Assembly: GCA_948099385.1 (NCBI GenBank)
Contig: CANUEZ040000208.1
Coordinates: 1,798,001 to 1,862,000 of the forward strand
Direction of reading: 5' to 3'
DNA length: 64,000 nt
DNA from: Fasciola hepatica
Taxonomy: Eukaryota > Platyhelminthes > Trematoda > Plagiorchiida > Fasciolidae
Positions 1-11,815 of this stretch are shown in pieces (within the stretch, counting starts at the first letter, position 1; each line of letters begins with the position of its first letter). The notes under the pieces are model-generated. The model was not told the DNA's origin. It ran no database searches and saw nothing but the letters and a program-made list of their open reading frames with translations. Both the position numbers and the translations under genes were made by a program.

Positions 1-1405
1 AAATGATCATTGAAAATTATGGAAGCACTGTACAGCTGTTTGATCGGCTAAGGGAATCATGAGCATTGCACATGGACAGAGCACACTCGGAGACACGAAC
101 AAGGGTTGGGGTGAACGAATGCCAGTCGAACACCCCAACCACAAGGCGATCCCATATCGGTCTGAAGGCTTTGTTCCACATATACAATACATGATATAGC
201 ACAATCCCCAAATTGGCTTCGGCTTTCGCTTTCGCTTGGAACGGTAACAACCAAATTCTCGCACACCGATCCAATCCTATGTTCCATCACTTCTCTATTT
301 ATGGGCCTAAGTAAAACCAAGGCATTCCCTTATGAACAATCCACACTGATTGCTCATACAATGCAATAGAGCAGTAGCAGAGTAGATTTGTATAATATGA
401 TTCTCCATGCAGCTTGACCACGGAACTGACCATTGAAAATTATGAAGCACTGTACAGCTGTTTGATCCGCTAAGGGAATCATGAGCATTGCACATGGACA
501 GAGCCCACTCGGAGACACGAACAAGGGTTGGGGTGAACGAATGTCAGTCGAACACCCAAACCACAAGGCTATCCGACATGGGTCTCAACGCTTTGTTCAA
601 CATATGCACTACATGATATAGCACAATCCCCAAATTGGCTTCAGATTTCGCTTTCGCTTTGAACGGTAACAACCAAATTCTCGCACACCGATCCAATCCT
701 ATGTTCCATCACTTCTCTTTTTATGGGCCTAAGTAAAACCAAGGCATTCCCTTATGAACAATCCACACTGATTGCTCATACAATGCAATAGAGCAGTAGC
801 AGAGTAGATTTGTATAATTTGATTCTCCATGCAGCTTGACCACGGAAATGATCATTGAAAATTATGGAAGCACTGTACAGCTGTTTGATCCGCTAAGGGA
901 ATCATGAGCATTGCACATGGACAGAGCACACTCGGAGACACGAACAAGGGTTGGGGTGAACGAATGCCAGTCGAACACCCAAACCACAAGGCGATCCGAT
1001 ATTGGTCTGAAGGCTTTGTTCCACATATACAATACATGATATAGCACAATCCCCAAATTGGCTTCGGCTTTCGCTTTCGCTTTGAACGGTAACAACCAAA
1101 TGCTCGCACACCGATCAAATCCTATGTTCCATCACTTCTCCATTAATGGGCCTAAGTAAAACCAAGGCATTCCCTTATGAACAATCCACACAGATTGCTC
1201 ATACAATGCAATAGAGCAGTAGCAGAGTAGATTTGTATAATTTGATTCTCCATGCAGCTTGACCACGGAACTGACCATTGAAAATTATGAAGCATTGTAC
1301 AGCTGTTTGATCCGCTAAGGGAATCATGAGCATTGCACATGGACAGAGCCCACTCGGAGACACGAACAAGGGTTGAGGTGAACGAATGTCAGTCGAACAC
1401 CCAAA
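1..1405. repeat. Dimeric higher-order block (845-bp offset)
   Basis: Bases from 1 to about 560 recur from 846 to about 1,405, an offset of 845 bp (423+422). Both copies begin with AAATGATCATTG, carry CTGAAGGCTTTG and TTCCACATATACAATAC, and include the 1-bp-short ATTATGAAGCA monomer. Similarity of the same phase ends where 561-600 (CTATCCGACATGGGTCTC) no longer matches 1,418-1,440 (CGATCCCATATCGGTCTG). A related stretch returns near 4.6-5.3 kb. Confidence 0.65.
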
Positions 1406-1959
1406 CCACAAGGCGATCCCATATCGGTCTGATCGCTTGGTTCAACATATACACTACATGATATAGCACAATCCCCAAATTGGCTTCGGCTTTCGCTTTC
1501 GCTTTGAACGGTAACAACCAAATTCTCGCACACCGATCCAATCCTATGTTCCATCACCTCTCTATTTATGGGCCTAAGTAAAACCAAGGCATTCCCTTAT
1601 GAACAATCCACACAGATTGCTCATACAATGCAATAGAGCAGTAGCAGAGAAGATTTGTATAATATGATTCTGCATGCAGCTTGAACACTGAACTGACCAT
1701 TGAAAATGATGGAAGCACTGTACAGCTGTTTGATCCGCTAAGGGAATCATGAGCATTGCACATGGACAGAGCCCACTCGGAGACACGAACAAGGGTTGGG
1801 GTGAACGAATGTCAGTCGAACACCCAAACCACAAGCCTATCCCATATGGGTCTCAACGCTTTGTTCCACATATACAATACATGATATAGCACAATCCCCA
1901 AATTGGCTTCGGCTTTCGCTTTCGCTTTGAACGGTAACAACCAAATGCTCGCACACCGA

Positions 1960-4510
1960 TCCAATCCTATGTTCCATCACCTCTCTATTTATGGGCCTAA
2001 GTAAAACCAAGGCATTCCCTTATGAACAATCCACACAGATTGCTCATACAATGCAATAGAGCAGTAGCAGAGTAGATTTGTATAATTTGATTTTCCATGC
2101 AGCTTGACCACGAGACTGACAATTGGAAATTATGGAAGCACTGTACAGCTGTTTGATCCGCTAAAGGAATCATGAGCATTGCACATGGACAGAGCCCACT
2201 CGGATACACGAACAAGGGTTGGGGTGAACGAATGTCAGTCGAACACCCAAACCACAAGGCGATCCCATATCGGTCTGAACGCTTTGTTCAACATATACAA
2301 TACATGATATAGCACAATCCCCAAATTGGCTTCGGCTTTCGCTTTCGCTTGGAACGGTAACAACCAAATTCTCGCACACCGATCCAATCCTATGTTCCAT
2401 CACTTCTCTTTTTATGGGCCTAAGTAAAACCAAGGCATTCCCTAATGAACAATCCACACAGATTGCTCATACAATGCAATAGAGCAGTAGCAGAGAAGAT
2501 TTGTATAATATGATTCTCCATGCAGCTTGACCACGGAACTGACCATTGGAAATTATGGAAGCACTGTACAGCTGTTCGATCCGCTAAGGGAATCATGAGC
2601 ATTGCACATGGACGGAGCCCACTCGGAGACACGAACAAGGGTTGGGGTGAACGAATGCCAGTCGAACACCCAAACCACAAGGCTATCCGATATCGGTCTC
2701 AACGCTTTGTTCAACATACACACTACATAATATAGCACAATCCCCAAATTGGCTTCGGCTTTCGCTTTCGCTTTGAACGGTAACAACCAAATTCTCGCAC
2801 ACCGATCCAATCCTATGTTCCATCACTTCTCTTTTTATGGGCCTAAGTAAAACCAAGGCATTCCCTAATGAACAATCCACACAGATTGCTCATACAATGC
2901 AATAGAGCAGTAGCAGAGAAGATTTGTATAATATGATTCTCCATGCAGCTTGACCACGGAACTGACCATTGGAAATTATGGAAGCACTGTACAGCTGTTC
3001 GATCCGCTAAGGGAATCATGAGCATTGCACATGGACAGAGCCCACACGGGGACAATAACAAGGGTTTGGGTGAACGAATGCCAGTCGAACACCCAAACCA
3101 CAAGGCGATCCCATATCGGTCTGAACGCTTGGTTCAACATATACACTACATGATATAGCACAATCCCCAAATTGGCTTCGGCTTTCGCTTTCGCTTTGAA
3201 CGGTAACAACCAAATTCTCGCACACCGATCCAATCCTATGTTCCATCACCTCTCTATTTATGGGCCTAAGTAAAACCAAGGCATTCCCTTATGAACAATC
3301 CACACAGATTGCTCATACAATGCAATAGAGCAGTAGCAGAGTAGATTTGTATAATTTGATTTTCCATGCAGCTTGACCACGAGACTGAAAATTGGAAATT
3401 ATGGAAGCACTGTACAGCTGTTTGATCCGCTAAAGGAATCATGAGCATTGCACATGGACAGAGCCCACTCGGAGACACGAACAAGGGTTGGGGTGAACGA
3501 ATGTCAGTCGAACACCCAAACCACAAGGCGATCCCATATCGGTCTGAACGCTTTGTTCAACATATACACTACATGATATAGCACAATCCCCAAATTGGCT
3601 TCGGCTTTCGCTTTCAGCTTGGAACGGTAACAACCAAATTCTCGCACACCGATCCAATCCTATGTTCCATCACTTCTCTTTTTATGGGCCTAAGTAAAAC
3701 CAAGGCATTCCCTAATGAACAATCCACACAGATTGCTCATACAATGCAATAGAGCAGTAGCAGAGAAGATTTGTATAATATGATTCTCCATGCAGCTTGA
3801 CCACGGAACTGACCATTGGAAAATATGGAAGCACTGTACAGCTGTTCGATCCGCTAAGGGAATCATGAGCATTGCACATGGACAGAGCCCACTCGGAGAC
3901 ACGAACAAGGGTTGGGGTGAATGAATGCCAGTCGAACACCCAAACCACAAGGCTATCCGATATGGGTCTCAACGCTTTGTTCAACATACACACTACATAA
4001 TATAGCACAATCCCCAAATTGGCTTCGGCTTTCGCTTTCGCTTGGAACGGTAACAACCAAATTCTCGCACACCGATCCAATCCTATGTTCCATCACTTCT
4101 CTTTTTATGGGCCTAAGTAAAACCAAGGCATTCCCTAATGAACAATCCACACAGATTGCTCATACAATGCAATAGAGCAGTAGCAGAGAAGATTTGTATA
4201 ATATGATTCTCCATGCAGCTTGACCACGGAACTGACCATTGGAAAATATGGAAGCACTGTACAGCTGTTCGATCCGCTAAGGGAATCATGAGCATTGCAC
4301 ATGGACAGAGCCCACACGGGGACACTAACAAGGGTTTGGGTGAACGAATGCCAGTCGAACACCCAAACCACAAGGCGATCCCATATCGGTCTGAACGCTT
4401 TGTTCAACATATACACTACATGATATAGCACAATCCCCAAATTGGCTTCGGCTTTCGCTTTCGCTTGGAACGGTAACAACCAAATTCTCGCACACCGATC
4501 CAATCCTATG
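1960..4510. repeat. Trimeric higher-order block, two units
   Basis: Three monomers starting near 1,960 are repeated from about 3,229 at an offset of 1,269-1,270 bp. Shared rare markers are CCACGAGACTGA (about 2,108 and 3,377), CACCTCTCT (1,979 and 3,248), CCCTAATGAAC (two per unit) and ACATACACACTACATAATATAG. The second unit is 1 bp longer because of an insertion at about 3,615. Likeness stops near 4,510, where CACTTCTCTTTT replaces CACCTCTCTATT. Confidence 0.75.
3063..3099. other. Same 37-bp dyad, outer stem perfect
   Basis: Here the left arm reads GGTTTGGGTG (3063-3072) and pairs 10 of 10 with CACCCAAACC (3090-3099). The inner part (CGAAT/AGTCG) keeps one A-G mismatch. The same left-arm form recurs near 4,333, 8,142 and 11,527. 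These monomers also share the linked variants CACACGGGGACA or CACAGGGGGACA and AACAAGGGTTT or AACAACGGTTT just upstream, so they form one related subfamily rather than independent events. Confidence 0.65.
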
Positions 4511-6359
4511 TTCCATCACTTCTCTTTTTATGGGCCTAAGTAAAACCAAGGCATTCCCTTATGAACAATCCACACAGATTGCTCATACAATGCAATAGAG
4601 CAGTAGCAGAGTAGGTTTGTATAATATGATTCTCCATGCAGCTTGACCACGGAACTGACCATTGAAAATTATGAAGCACTGTACAGCTGTTTGATCCGCT
4701 AAGGGAATCATGAGCATTGCACATGGACAGAGCCCACTCGGAGACACGAACAAGGGTTGAGGTGAACGAATGTCAGTCGAACACCCAAACCACAAGGCTA
4801 TCGGATATGGGTCTCAACGCTTTGTTCAACATATGCACTACATGCTATAGCACAATCCCCAAATTGACTTCAGATTTCGCATTCGCTTTGAACGGTAACA
4901 ACCAAATTCTCGCACACCGATCCAATCCTATGTTCCATCACCTCTCTATTTATGGGCCTAAGTAAAACCAAGGCATTCCCTTATGAACAATCCACACTGA
5001 TTGCTCATACAATGCAATAGAGCAGTAGCAGAGTAGATTTGTATAATTTGATTCTCCATGCAGCTTGACCTCGGAAATGATCATTGAAAATTATGGAAGC
5101 ACTGTACAGCTGTTTGATCCGCTAAGGGAATCATGAGCATTGCACATGGACAGAGCACACTCGGAGACACGAACAAGGGTTGGGGTGAACGAATGCCAGT
5201 CGAACACCCAAACCACAAGGCGATCCGATATTGGTCTGAAGGCTTTGTTCCACATATACAATACATGCTATAGCACAATCCCCAAATTGACTTCAGATTT
5301 CGCTTTCGCTTTGAACGGTAACAACCAAATTCTCGCACACAGATCCAATCCTATGTTCCATCACTTCTCTATTTATGGGCCTAAGTAAAACCAAGGCATT
5401 CCCTTATGAACAATCCACACAGATTGCTCATACAATGCAATAGAGCAGTAGCAGAGTAGATTTGTATAATATGACTCTCAATGCAGCTTGAACACTGAAC
5501 TGACCATTGAAAATTATGGAAGCACTGTACAGCTGTTTGATCCGCTAAGGGAATCATGAGCATTGCACATGGACAGAGCCCACTCCGAGACACGAACAAG
5601 GGTTGGGGTGAACGAATGCCAGTCGAACACCCAAACCACAAGGCGATCCGATATTGGTCTGAAGGCTTTGTTCCACATATACAATACATGATATAGCACA
5701 ATCCCCAAATTGGCTTCGGCTTTCGCTTTCGCTTGGAACGGTAACAACCAAATTCTCGCACACCGATCCAATCCTATGTTCCATCACTTCTCTATTTATG
5801 GGCCTAAGTAAAACCAAGGCATTCCCTTATGAACAATCCACACTGATTGCTCATACAATGCAATAGAGCAGTAGCAGAGTAGATTTGTATAATATGACTC
5901 TCCATGCAGCTTGAACACTGAACTGACCATTGAAAATTATGGAAGCACTGTACAGCTGTTTGATCCGCTAAGGGAATCATGAGCATTGCACATGGACAGA
6001 GCCCACTCGGAGACACGAACAAGGGTTGGGGTGAACGAATGCCAGTCGAACACCCAAACCACAAGGCGATCCGATATTTGTCTGAAGGCTTTGTTCCACA
6101 TATACAATACATGATATAGCACAATCCCCAAATTGGCTTCGGCTTTCGCTTTCGCTTGGAACGGTAACAACCAAATTCTCGCACACCGATCCAATCCTAT
6201 GTTCCATCACTTCTCTTTTTATGGGCCTAAGTAAAACCAAGGCATTCCTTTATGAACAATCCACACTGATTGCTCATACAATGCAATAGAGCAGTAGCAG
6301 AGTAGATTTGTATAATTTGATTCTCCATGCAGCTTGACCACGGAAATGATCATTGAAAA

Positions 6360-8430
6360 TTATGGAAGCACTGTACAGCTGTTTGATCCGCTAAGGGAAT
6401 CATGAGCATTGCACATGGACAGAGCCCACTCGGAGACACGAACAAGGGTTGGGGTGAACGAATGCCAGTCCAACACCCAAACCACAAGGCTATCCGATAT
6501 GGGTCTCAACGCTTTGTTCAACATATACAATACATGATATAGCACAATCCCCAAATTGGCTTCGGCTTTCGCTTTCGCTTTGAACGGTAACAACCAAATT
6601 CTCGCACACCGATCCAATCCTATGTTCCATCACTTCTCTATTTATGGGCCTAAGTAAAACCAAGGCATTCCCTTATGAACAATCCACACAGATTGCTCAT
6701 ACAATGCAATAGAGCAGTAGCAGAGTAGATTTGTATAATTTGATTCTCCATGCAGCTTGAACACTGAACTGACCATTGAAAATTATGGAAGCGCTGTACA
6801 GCTGTTTGATCCGCTAAGGGAATCATGAGCATTGCACATGGACAGAGCCCACTCGGATACACGAACAAGGGTTGAGGTGAACGAATGTCAGTCGAACACC
6901 CAAACCACAAGGCGATCCCATATCGGTCTGAACGCTATGTTCAACATACACACTACATGATATAGCACAATCCCCAAATTGGCTTCGGCTTTCGCTTTCG
7001 CTTTGAACGGTAACAACCAAATTCTCGCACACCGATCCAATCCTATGTTCCATCACCTCTCTATTTATGAGCCTAAGTAAAACCAAGGCATTCCCTTATG
7101 AACAATCCACACTGATTGCTCATACAATGCAATAGAGCAGTAGCAGAGTAGAATTGGTAAAATATGATTCACCATGCAGCTTGAACACTGAACTGACCAT
7201 TGGCAATTATGGAAGCACTGTACAGCTGTTTGATCCGCTAAGGGAATCATGAGCATTGCACATGGACAGAGCCCACTCGGATACACGAACAAGGGTTGGG
7301 GTGAACGAATGTCAGTCGAACACCCAAACCACAAGGCTATCCGATATGGGTCTGAACGCTTTGTTCAACATATACAATACATGATATAGCACAATCCCCA
7401 AATTGGCTTCGGCTTTCGCTTTCGCTTTGAACGGTAACAACCAAATTCTCGCACACCGATCCAATCCTATGTTCCATCACTTCTCTTTTTATGGGCCTAA
7501 GTAAAACCAAGGCATTCCCTAATGAACAATCCCCACACAGATTGCTCATACAATGCAATAGAGCAGTAGCAGAGTAGATTTGTATAATTTGATTCTCCAT
7601 GCAGCTTGACCACGGAACTGACCATTGAAAATTATGGAAGCACTGTACAGCTGTTTGATCCGCTAAGGGAATCATGAGCATTGCACATGGACAGAGCCCA
7701 ATCGGAGACACGAACAAGGGTTGGGGTGAACGAATGCCAGTCGACCACCCAAACCACAAGGCTGTCCGATATGGGTCTCAACGCTTTGTTCCACATATAC
7801 AATACATGATATAGCACAATCCCCAAATTGGCTTCGGCTTTCGCTTTCGCTTTGAACGGTAACAACCAAATTCTCGCACACCGATCCAATCCTATGTTCC
7901 ATCACTTCTCTATTTATGGGCCAAAGTAAAACCAAGGCATTCCCTTATGAACAATCCACACTGATTGCTCATACAATGCAATAGAGCAGTAGCAGAGTAG
8001 ATTTGTATAATTTGATTCTCCATGCAGCTTGACCACGGAACTGACCATTGGAAATTATGGAAGCACTGTACAGCTGTTTGATCCGCTAAAGGAATCATGA
8101 GCATTGCACATGGACAGAGCACACAGGGGGACAATAACAACGGTTTGGGTGAACGAATGCCAGTCGAACACCCAAACCACAAGGCGATCCCATATCGGTC
8201 TGAACGCTTTGTTCAACATATACAATACATGATATAGCACAATCCCCAAATTGGCTTTGGCTTTCGCTTTCGCTTTGAACGGTAACAACCAAATTCTCGC
8301 ACACCGATCCAATCCTATGTTCCATCACTTCTCTATTTATGGGCCTAAGTAAAACCAAGGCATTCCCTTATGAACAATCCACACAGATTGCTCATACAAT
8401 GCAATAGAGCAGTAGCAGAGTAGATTTGTA
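6360..8430. repeat. Local duplication, left copy (partner 10169-11815)
   Basis: The left half matches 10,169 onward at an offset of 3,809 bp, and the right half matches at 3,385 bp. The left copy therefore has one extra monomer (near 7,074-7,497). Shared markers are GGAAGCGCTGTAC (6,790; 10,599), the 2-bp insertion giving CAATCCCCACACAG (7,531; 10,916), GGCTGTCCGATATGG, ACAACGGTTTGGG and GGCTTTGGCTTTCG. The copies also differ at many sites (for example CCCAATCGG against CCCACTCGG), so this duplication is older than the 28-kb one. Confidence 0.75.
7498..7922. repeat. Length-variant monomer, 425 bp
   Basis: The monomer carries CAATCCCCACACAG instead of CAATCCACACAG, a gain of 2 bp. The same insertion occurs in 10,883-11,307 and nowhere else that I found. 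The monomer just before it (7,074-7,497) is 424 bp and has a scrambled stretch GAATTGGTAAAATATG in place of GATTTGTATAATATG. Confidence 0.8.
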
Positions 8431-10168
8431 TAATTTGATTCTCCATGCAGCTTGACCACGGAAATGATCATTGAAAATTATGGAAGCACTGTACAGCTGT
8501 TTGATCCGCTAAGGGAATCATGAGCATTGCACATGGACAGAGCCCACTCGGAGATACGAACAAGGGTTGGGGTGAACGACTGTCAGTCGAACACCCAAAC
8601 CACAAGGCTATCCGATATCGGTCTCAACGCTTTGTTCAACATATACACTACATGATATAGCACATTCCCCAAATTGGCTTCGGCTTTCGCTTTCGCTTGG
8701 AACGGTAACAACCAAATTCTCGCACACCGATCCAATCCTATGTTCCATCACTTCTCTATTTATGGGCCTAAGTAAAACCAAGGCATTCCCTTATGAACAA
8801 TCCACACAGATTGCTCATACAATGCATTAGAGCAGTAGCAGAGTAGATTTGTATAATTTGATTCTCCATGCAGCTTGACCACGGAACTGACCATTGAAAA
8901 TTATGAAGCACTGTACAGCTGTTTGATCCGCTAAGGGAATCATGAGCATTGCACATGGACAGAGCCCACTCGGAGACACGAACAAGGGTTGGGGTGAACG
9001 ATTGTCAATCGAACACCCAAACCACAAGACTATCGGATATGGGTCTCAACGCTTTGTTCAACATATACACTACATGATATAGCACAATCCCCAAATTGGC
9101 TTCGGCTTTCGCTTTCGCTTTGAACGGTAACAACCAAATTCTCGCACACCGATCCAATCCTATGTTCCATCACTTCTCTATTTATGGGCCTAAGTAAAAC
9201 CAAGGCATTCCCTTATGAACAATCCACACTGATTGCTCATACAATGCAATAGAGCAGTAGCAGAGTAGATTTGTATAATATGATTCTCCATGCAGCTTGA
9301 CCACGGAACTGACCATTGAAAATTATGGAAGCACTGTACAGCTGTTTGATCCGCTAAGGGAATCATGAGCATTGCACATGGACAGAGCCCACTCGGAGAC
9401 ACGAACAAGGGTTGAGGTGAACGAATGTCAGTCGAACACCCAAACCACAAGGCTATCCGATATGGGTCTCAACGCTTTGTTCAAAATATGCACTACGTGC
9501 TATAGCACAATCCCCAAATTGGCTTCGGCTTTCGCTTTCGCTTTGAACGGTAACAACCAAATTCTCGCACACCGATCCAATCCTATGTTCCATCACTTCT
9601 CTTTTTATGGGCCTAAGTGTAACCAAGGCATTCCCTTATGAACAATCCACACAGATTGCTCATACAATGCAATAGAGCAGTAGCAGAGTAGATTTGTATA
9701 ATATGATTCTCCATGCAGCTTGAACACTGAACTGACCATTGAAAATGATGGAAGCACTGTACAGCTGTTTGATCCGCTAAGGGAATCATGAGCATTGCAC
9801 ATGGACAGAGCCCACTCGGAGACACGAACAAGGGTTGGGGTGAACGAATGCCAGTCGAACACCCAAACCACAAGGCGATCCGATATTGGTCTGAAGGCTT
9901 TGTTCCACATATACAATACATGATATAGCACAATCCCCAAATTGGCTTCGGCTTTCGCTTTCGCTTTGAACGGTAACAACCAAATTCTCGCACACCGATC
10001 CAATCCTATGTTCCATCACTTCTCTATTTATGGGCCTAAGTAAAACCAAGGCATTCCCTTATGAACAATCCACACAGATTGCTCATACAATGCAATAGAG
10101 CAGTAGCAGAGTAGATTTGTATAATTTGATTCTCCATGCAGCTTGACCACGGAACTGACCATTGAAAA

Positions 10169-11815
10169 TTATGGAAGCACTGTACAGCTGTTTGATCCGC
10201 TAAGGGAATCATGAGCATTGCACATGGACAGAGCCCACTCGGAGACACGAACAAGGGTTGGGGTGAACGAATGCCAGTCGAACACCCAAACCACAAGGCT
10301 ATCCGATATGGGTCTCAACGCTTTGTTCAACATATACACTACATGATATAGCACAATCCCCAAATTGGCTTCGGCTTTCGCTTTCGCTTTGAACGGTAAC
10401 AACCAAATTCTCGCACACCGATCCAATCCTATGTTCCATCACTTCTCTATTTATGGGCCTAAGTAAAACCAAGGCATTCCCTTATGAACAATCCACACAG
10501 ATTGCTCATACAATGCAATAGAGCAGTAGCAGAGTAGATTTGTATAATTTGATTCTCCAAGCAGCTTGAACACTGAACTGACCATTGAAAATTATGGAAG
10601 CGCTGTACAGCTGTTTGATCCGCTAAGGGAATCATGAGCATTGCACATGGACAGAGCCCACTCGGATACACGAACAAGGGTTGGGGTGAACGAATGTCAG
10701 TCGAACACCCAAACCACAAGGCGATCCCATATCGGTCTGAACGCTATGTTCAACATACACACTACATGATATAGCACAATCCCCAAATTGGCTTCGGCTT
10801 TCGCTTTCGCTTTGAACGGTAACAACCAAATTCTCGCACACCGATCCAATCCTATGTTCCATCACTTCTCTTTTTATGGGCCTAAGTAAAACCAAGGCAT
10901 TCCCTAATGAACAATCCCCACACAGATTGCTCATACAATGCAATAGAGCAGTAGCAGAGTAGATTTGTATAATTTGATTCTCCATGCAGCTTGACCACGG
11001 AACTGACCATTGAAAATTATGGAAGCACTGTACAGCTGTTTGATCCGCTAAGGGAATCATGAGCATTGCACATGGACAGAGCCCACTCGGAGACACGAAC
11101 AAGGGTTGGGGTGAACGAATGCCAGTCGAACACCCAAACCACAAGGCTGTCCGATATGGGTCTCAACGCTTTGTTCCACATATACAATACATGATATAGC
11201 ACAATCCCCAAATTGGCTTCGGCTTTCGCTTTCGCTTTGAACCGTAACAACCAAATTCTCGCACACCGATCCAATCCTATGTTCCATCACTTCTCTATTT
11301 ATGGGCCTAAGTAAAACCAAGGCATTCCCTTATGAACAATCCACACAGATTGCTCATACAATGCAATAGAGCAGTAGCAGAGTAGATTTGTATAATATGA
11401 TTCTCCATGCAGCTTGACCACGGAACTGACCATTGGAAATTATGGAAGCACTGTACAGCTGTTTGATCCGCTAAAGGAATCATGAGCATTGCACATGAAC
11501 AGAGCCCACACGGGGACAATAACAACGGTTTGGGTGAACGAATGCCAGTCGAACACCCAAACCACAAGGCGATCCCATATCGGTCTGAACGCTTTGTTCA
11601 ACATATACAATACATGATATAGCACAATCCCCAAATTGGCTTTGGCTTTCGCTTTCGCTTTGAACGGTAACAACCAAATGCTCGCACACCGATCCAATCC
11701 TATGTTCCATCACTTCTCTATTTATGGGCCTAAGTAAAACCAAGGCATTCCCTTATGAACAATCCACACAGATTGCTCATACAATGCAATAGAGCAGTAG
11801 CAGAGTAGATTTGTA
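10169..11815. repeat. Local duplication, right copy (partner 6360-8430)
   Basis: This copy lacks the extra monomer of its partner and keeps the shared 2-bp insertion at 10,916 in a 425-bp monomer. That insertion joins two frames and produces a spurious 170-codon open frame on the minus strand (10,632-11,144), the longest in the window. Matching to the left copy stops near 11,815, where TAATATGATTCTCC with GAACACTG replaces TAATTTGATTCTCC with GACCACGG. Confidence 0.75.

Noticed and set aside
2440..2450. CCCTAA, the complement of a TTAGGG telomere unit
   Set aside because: It is a single hexamer within TTCCCTAATGAAC in a few zone-1 monomers; no tandem telomeric run exists.
10632..11144. Longest open frame (170 codons, minus strand), and others of 122-140 codons
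   Set aside because: It exists only because a 2-bp insertion in a satellite monomer fuses two frames. The peptide is translated satellite with no recognisable domain, and related short frames repeat every 423 bp on both strands.
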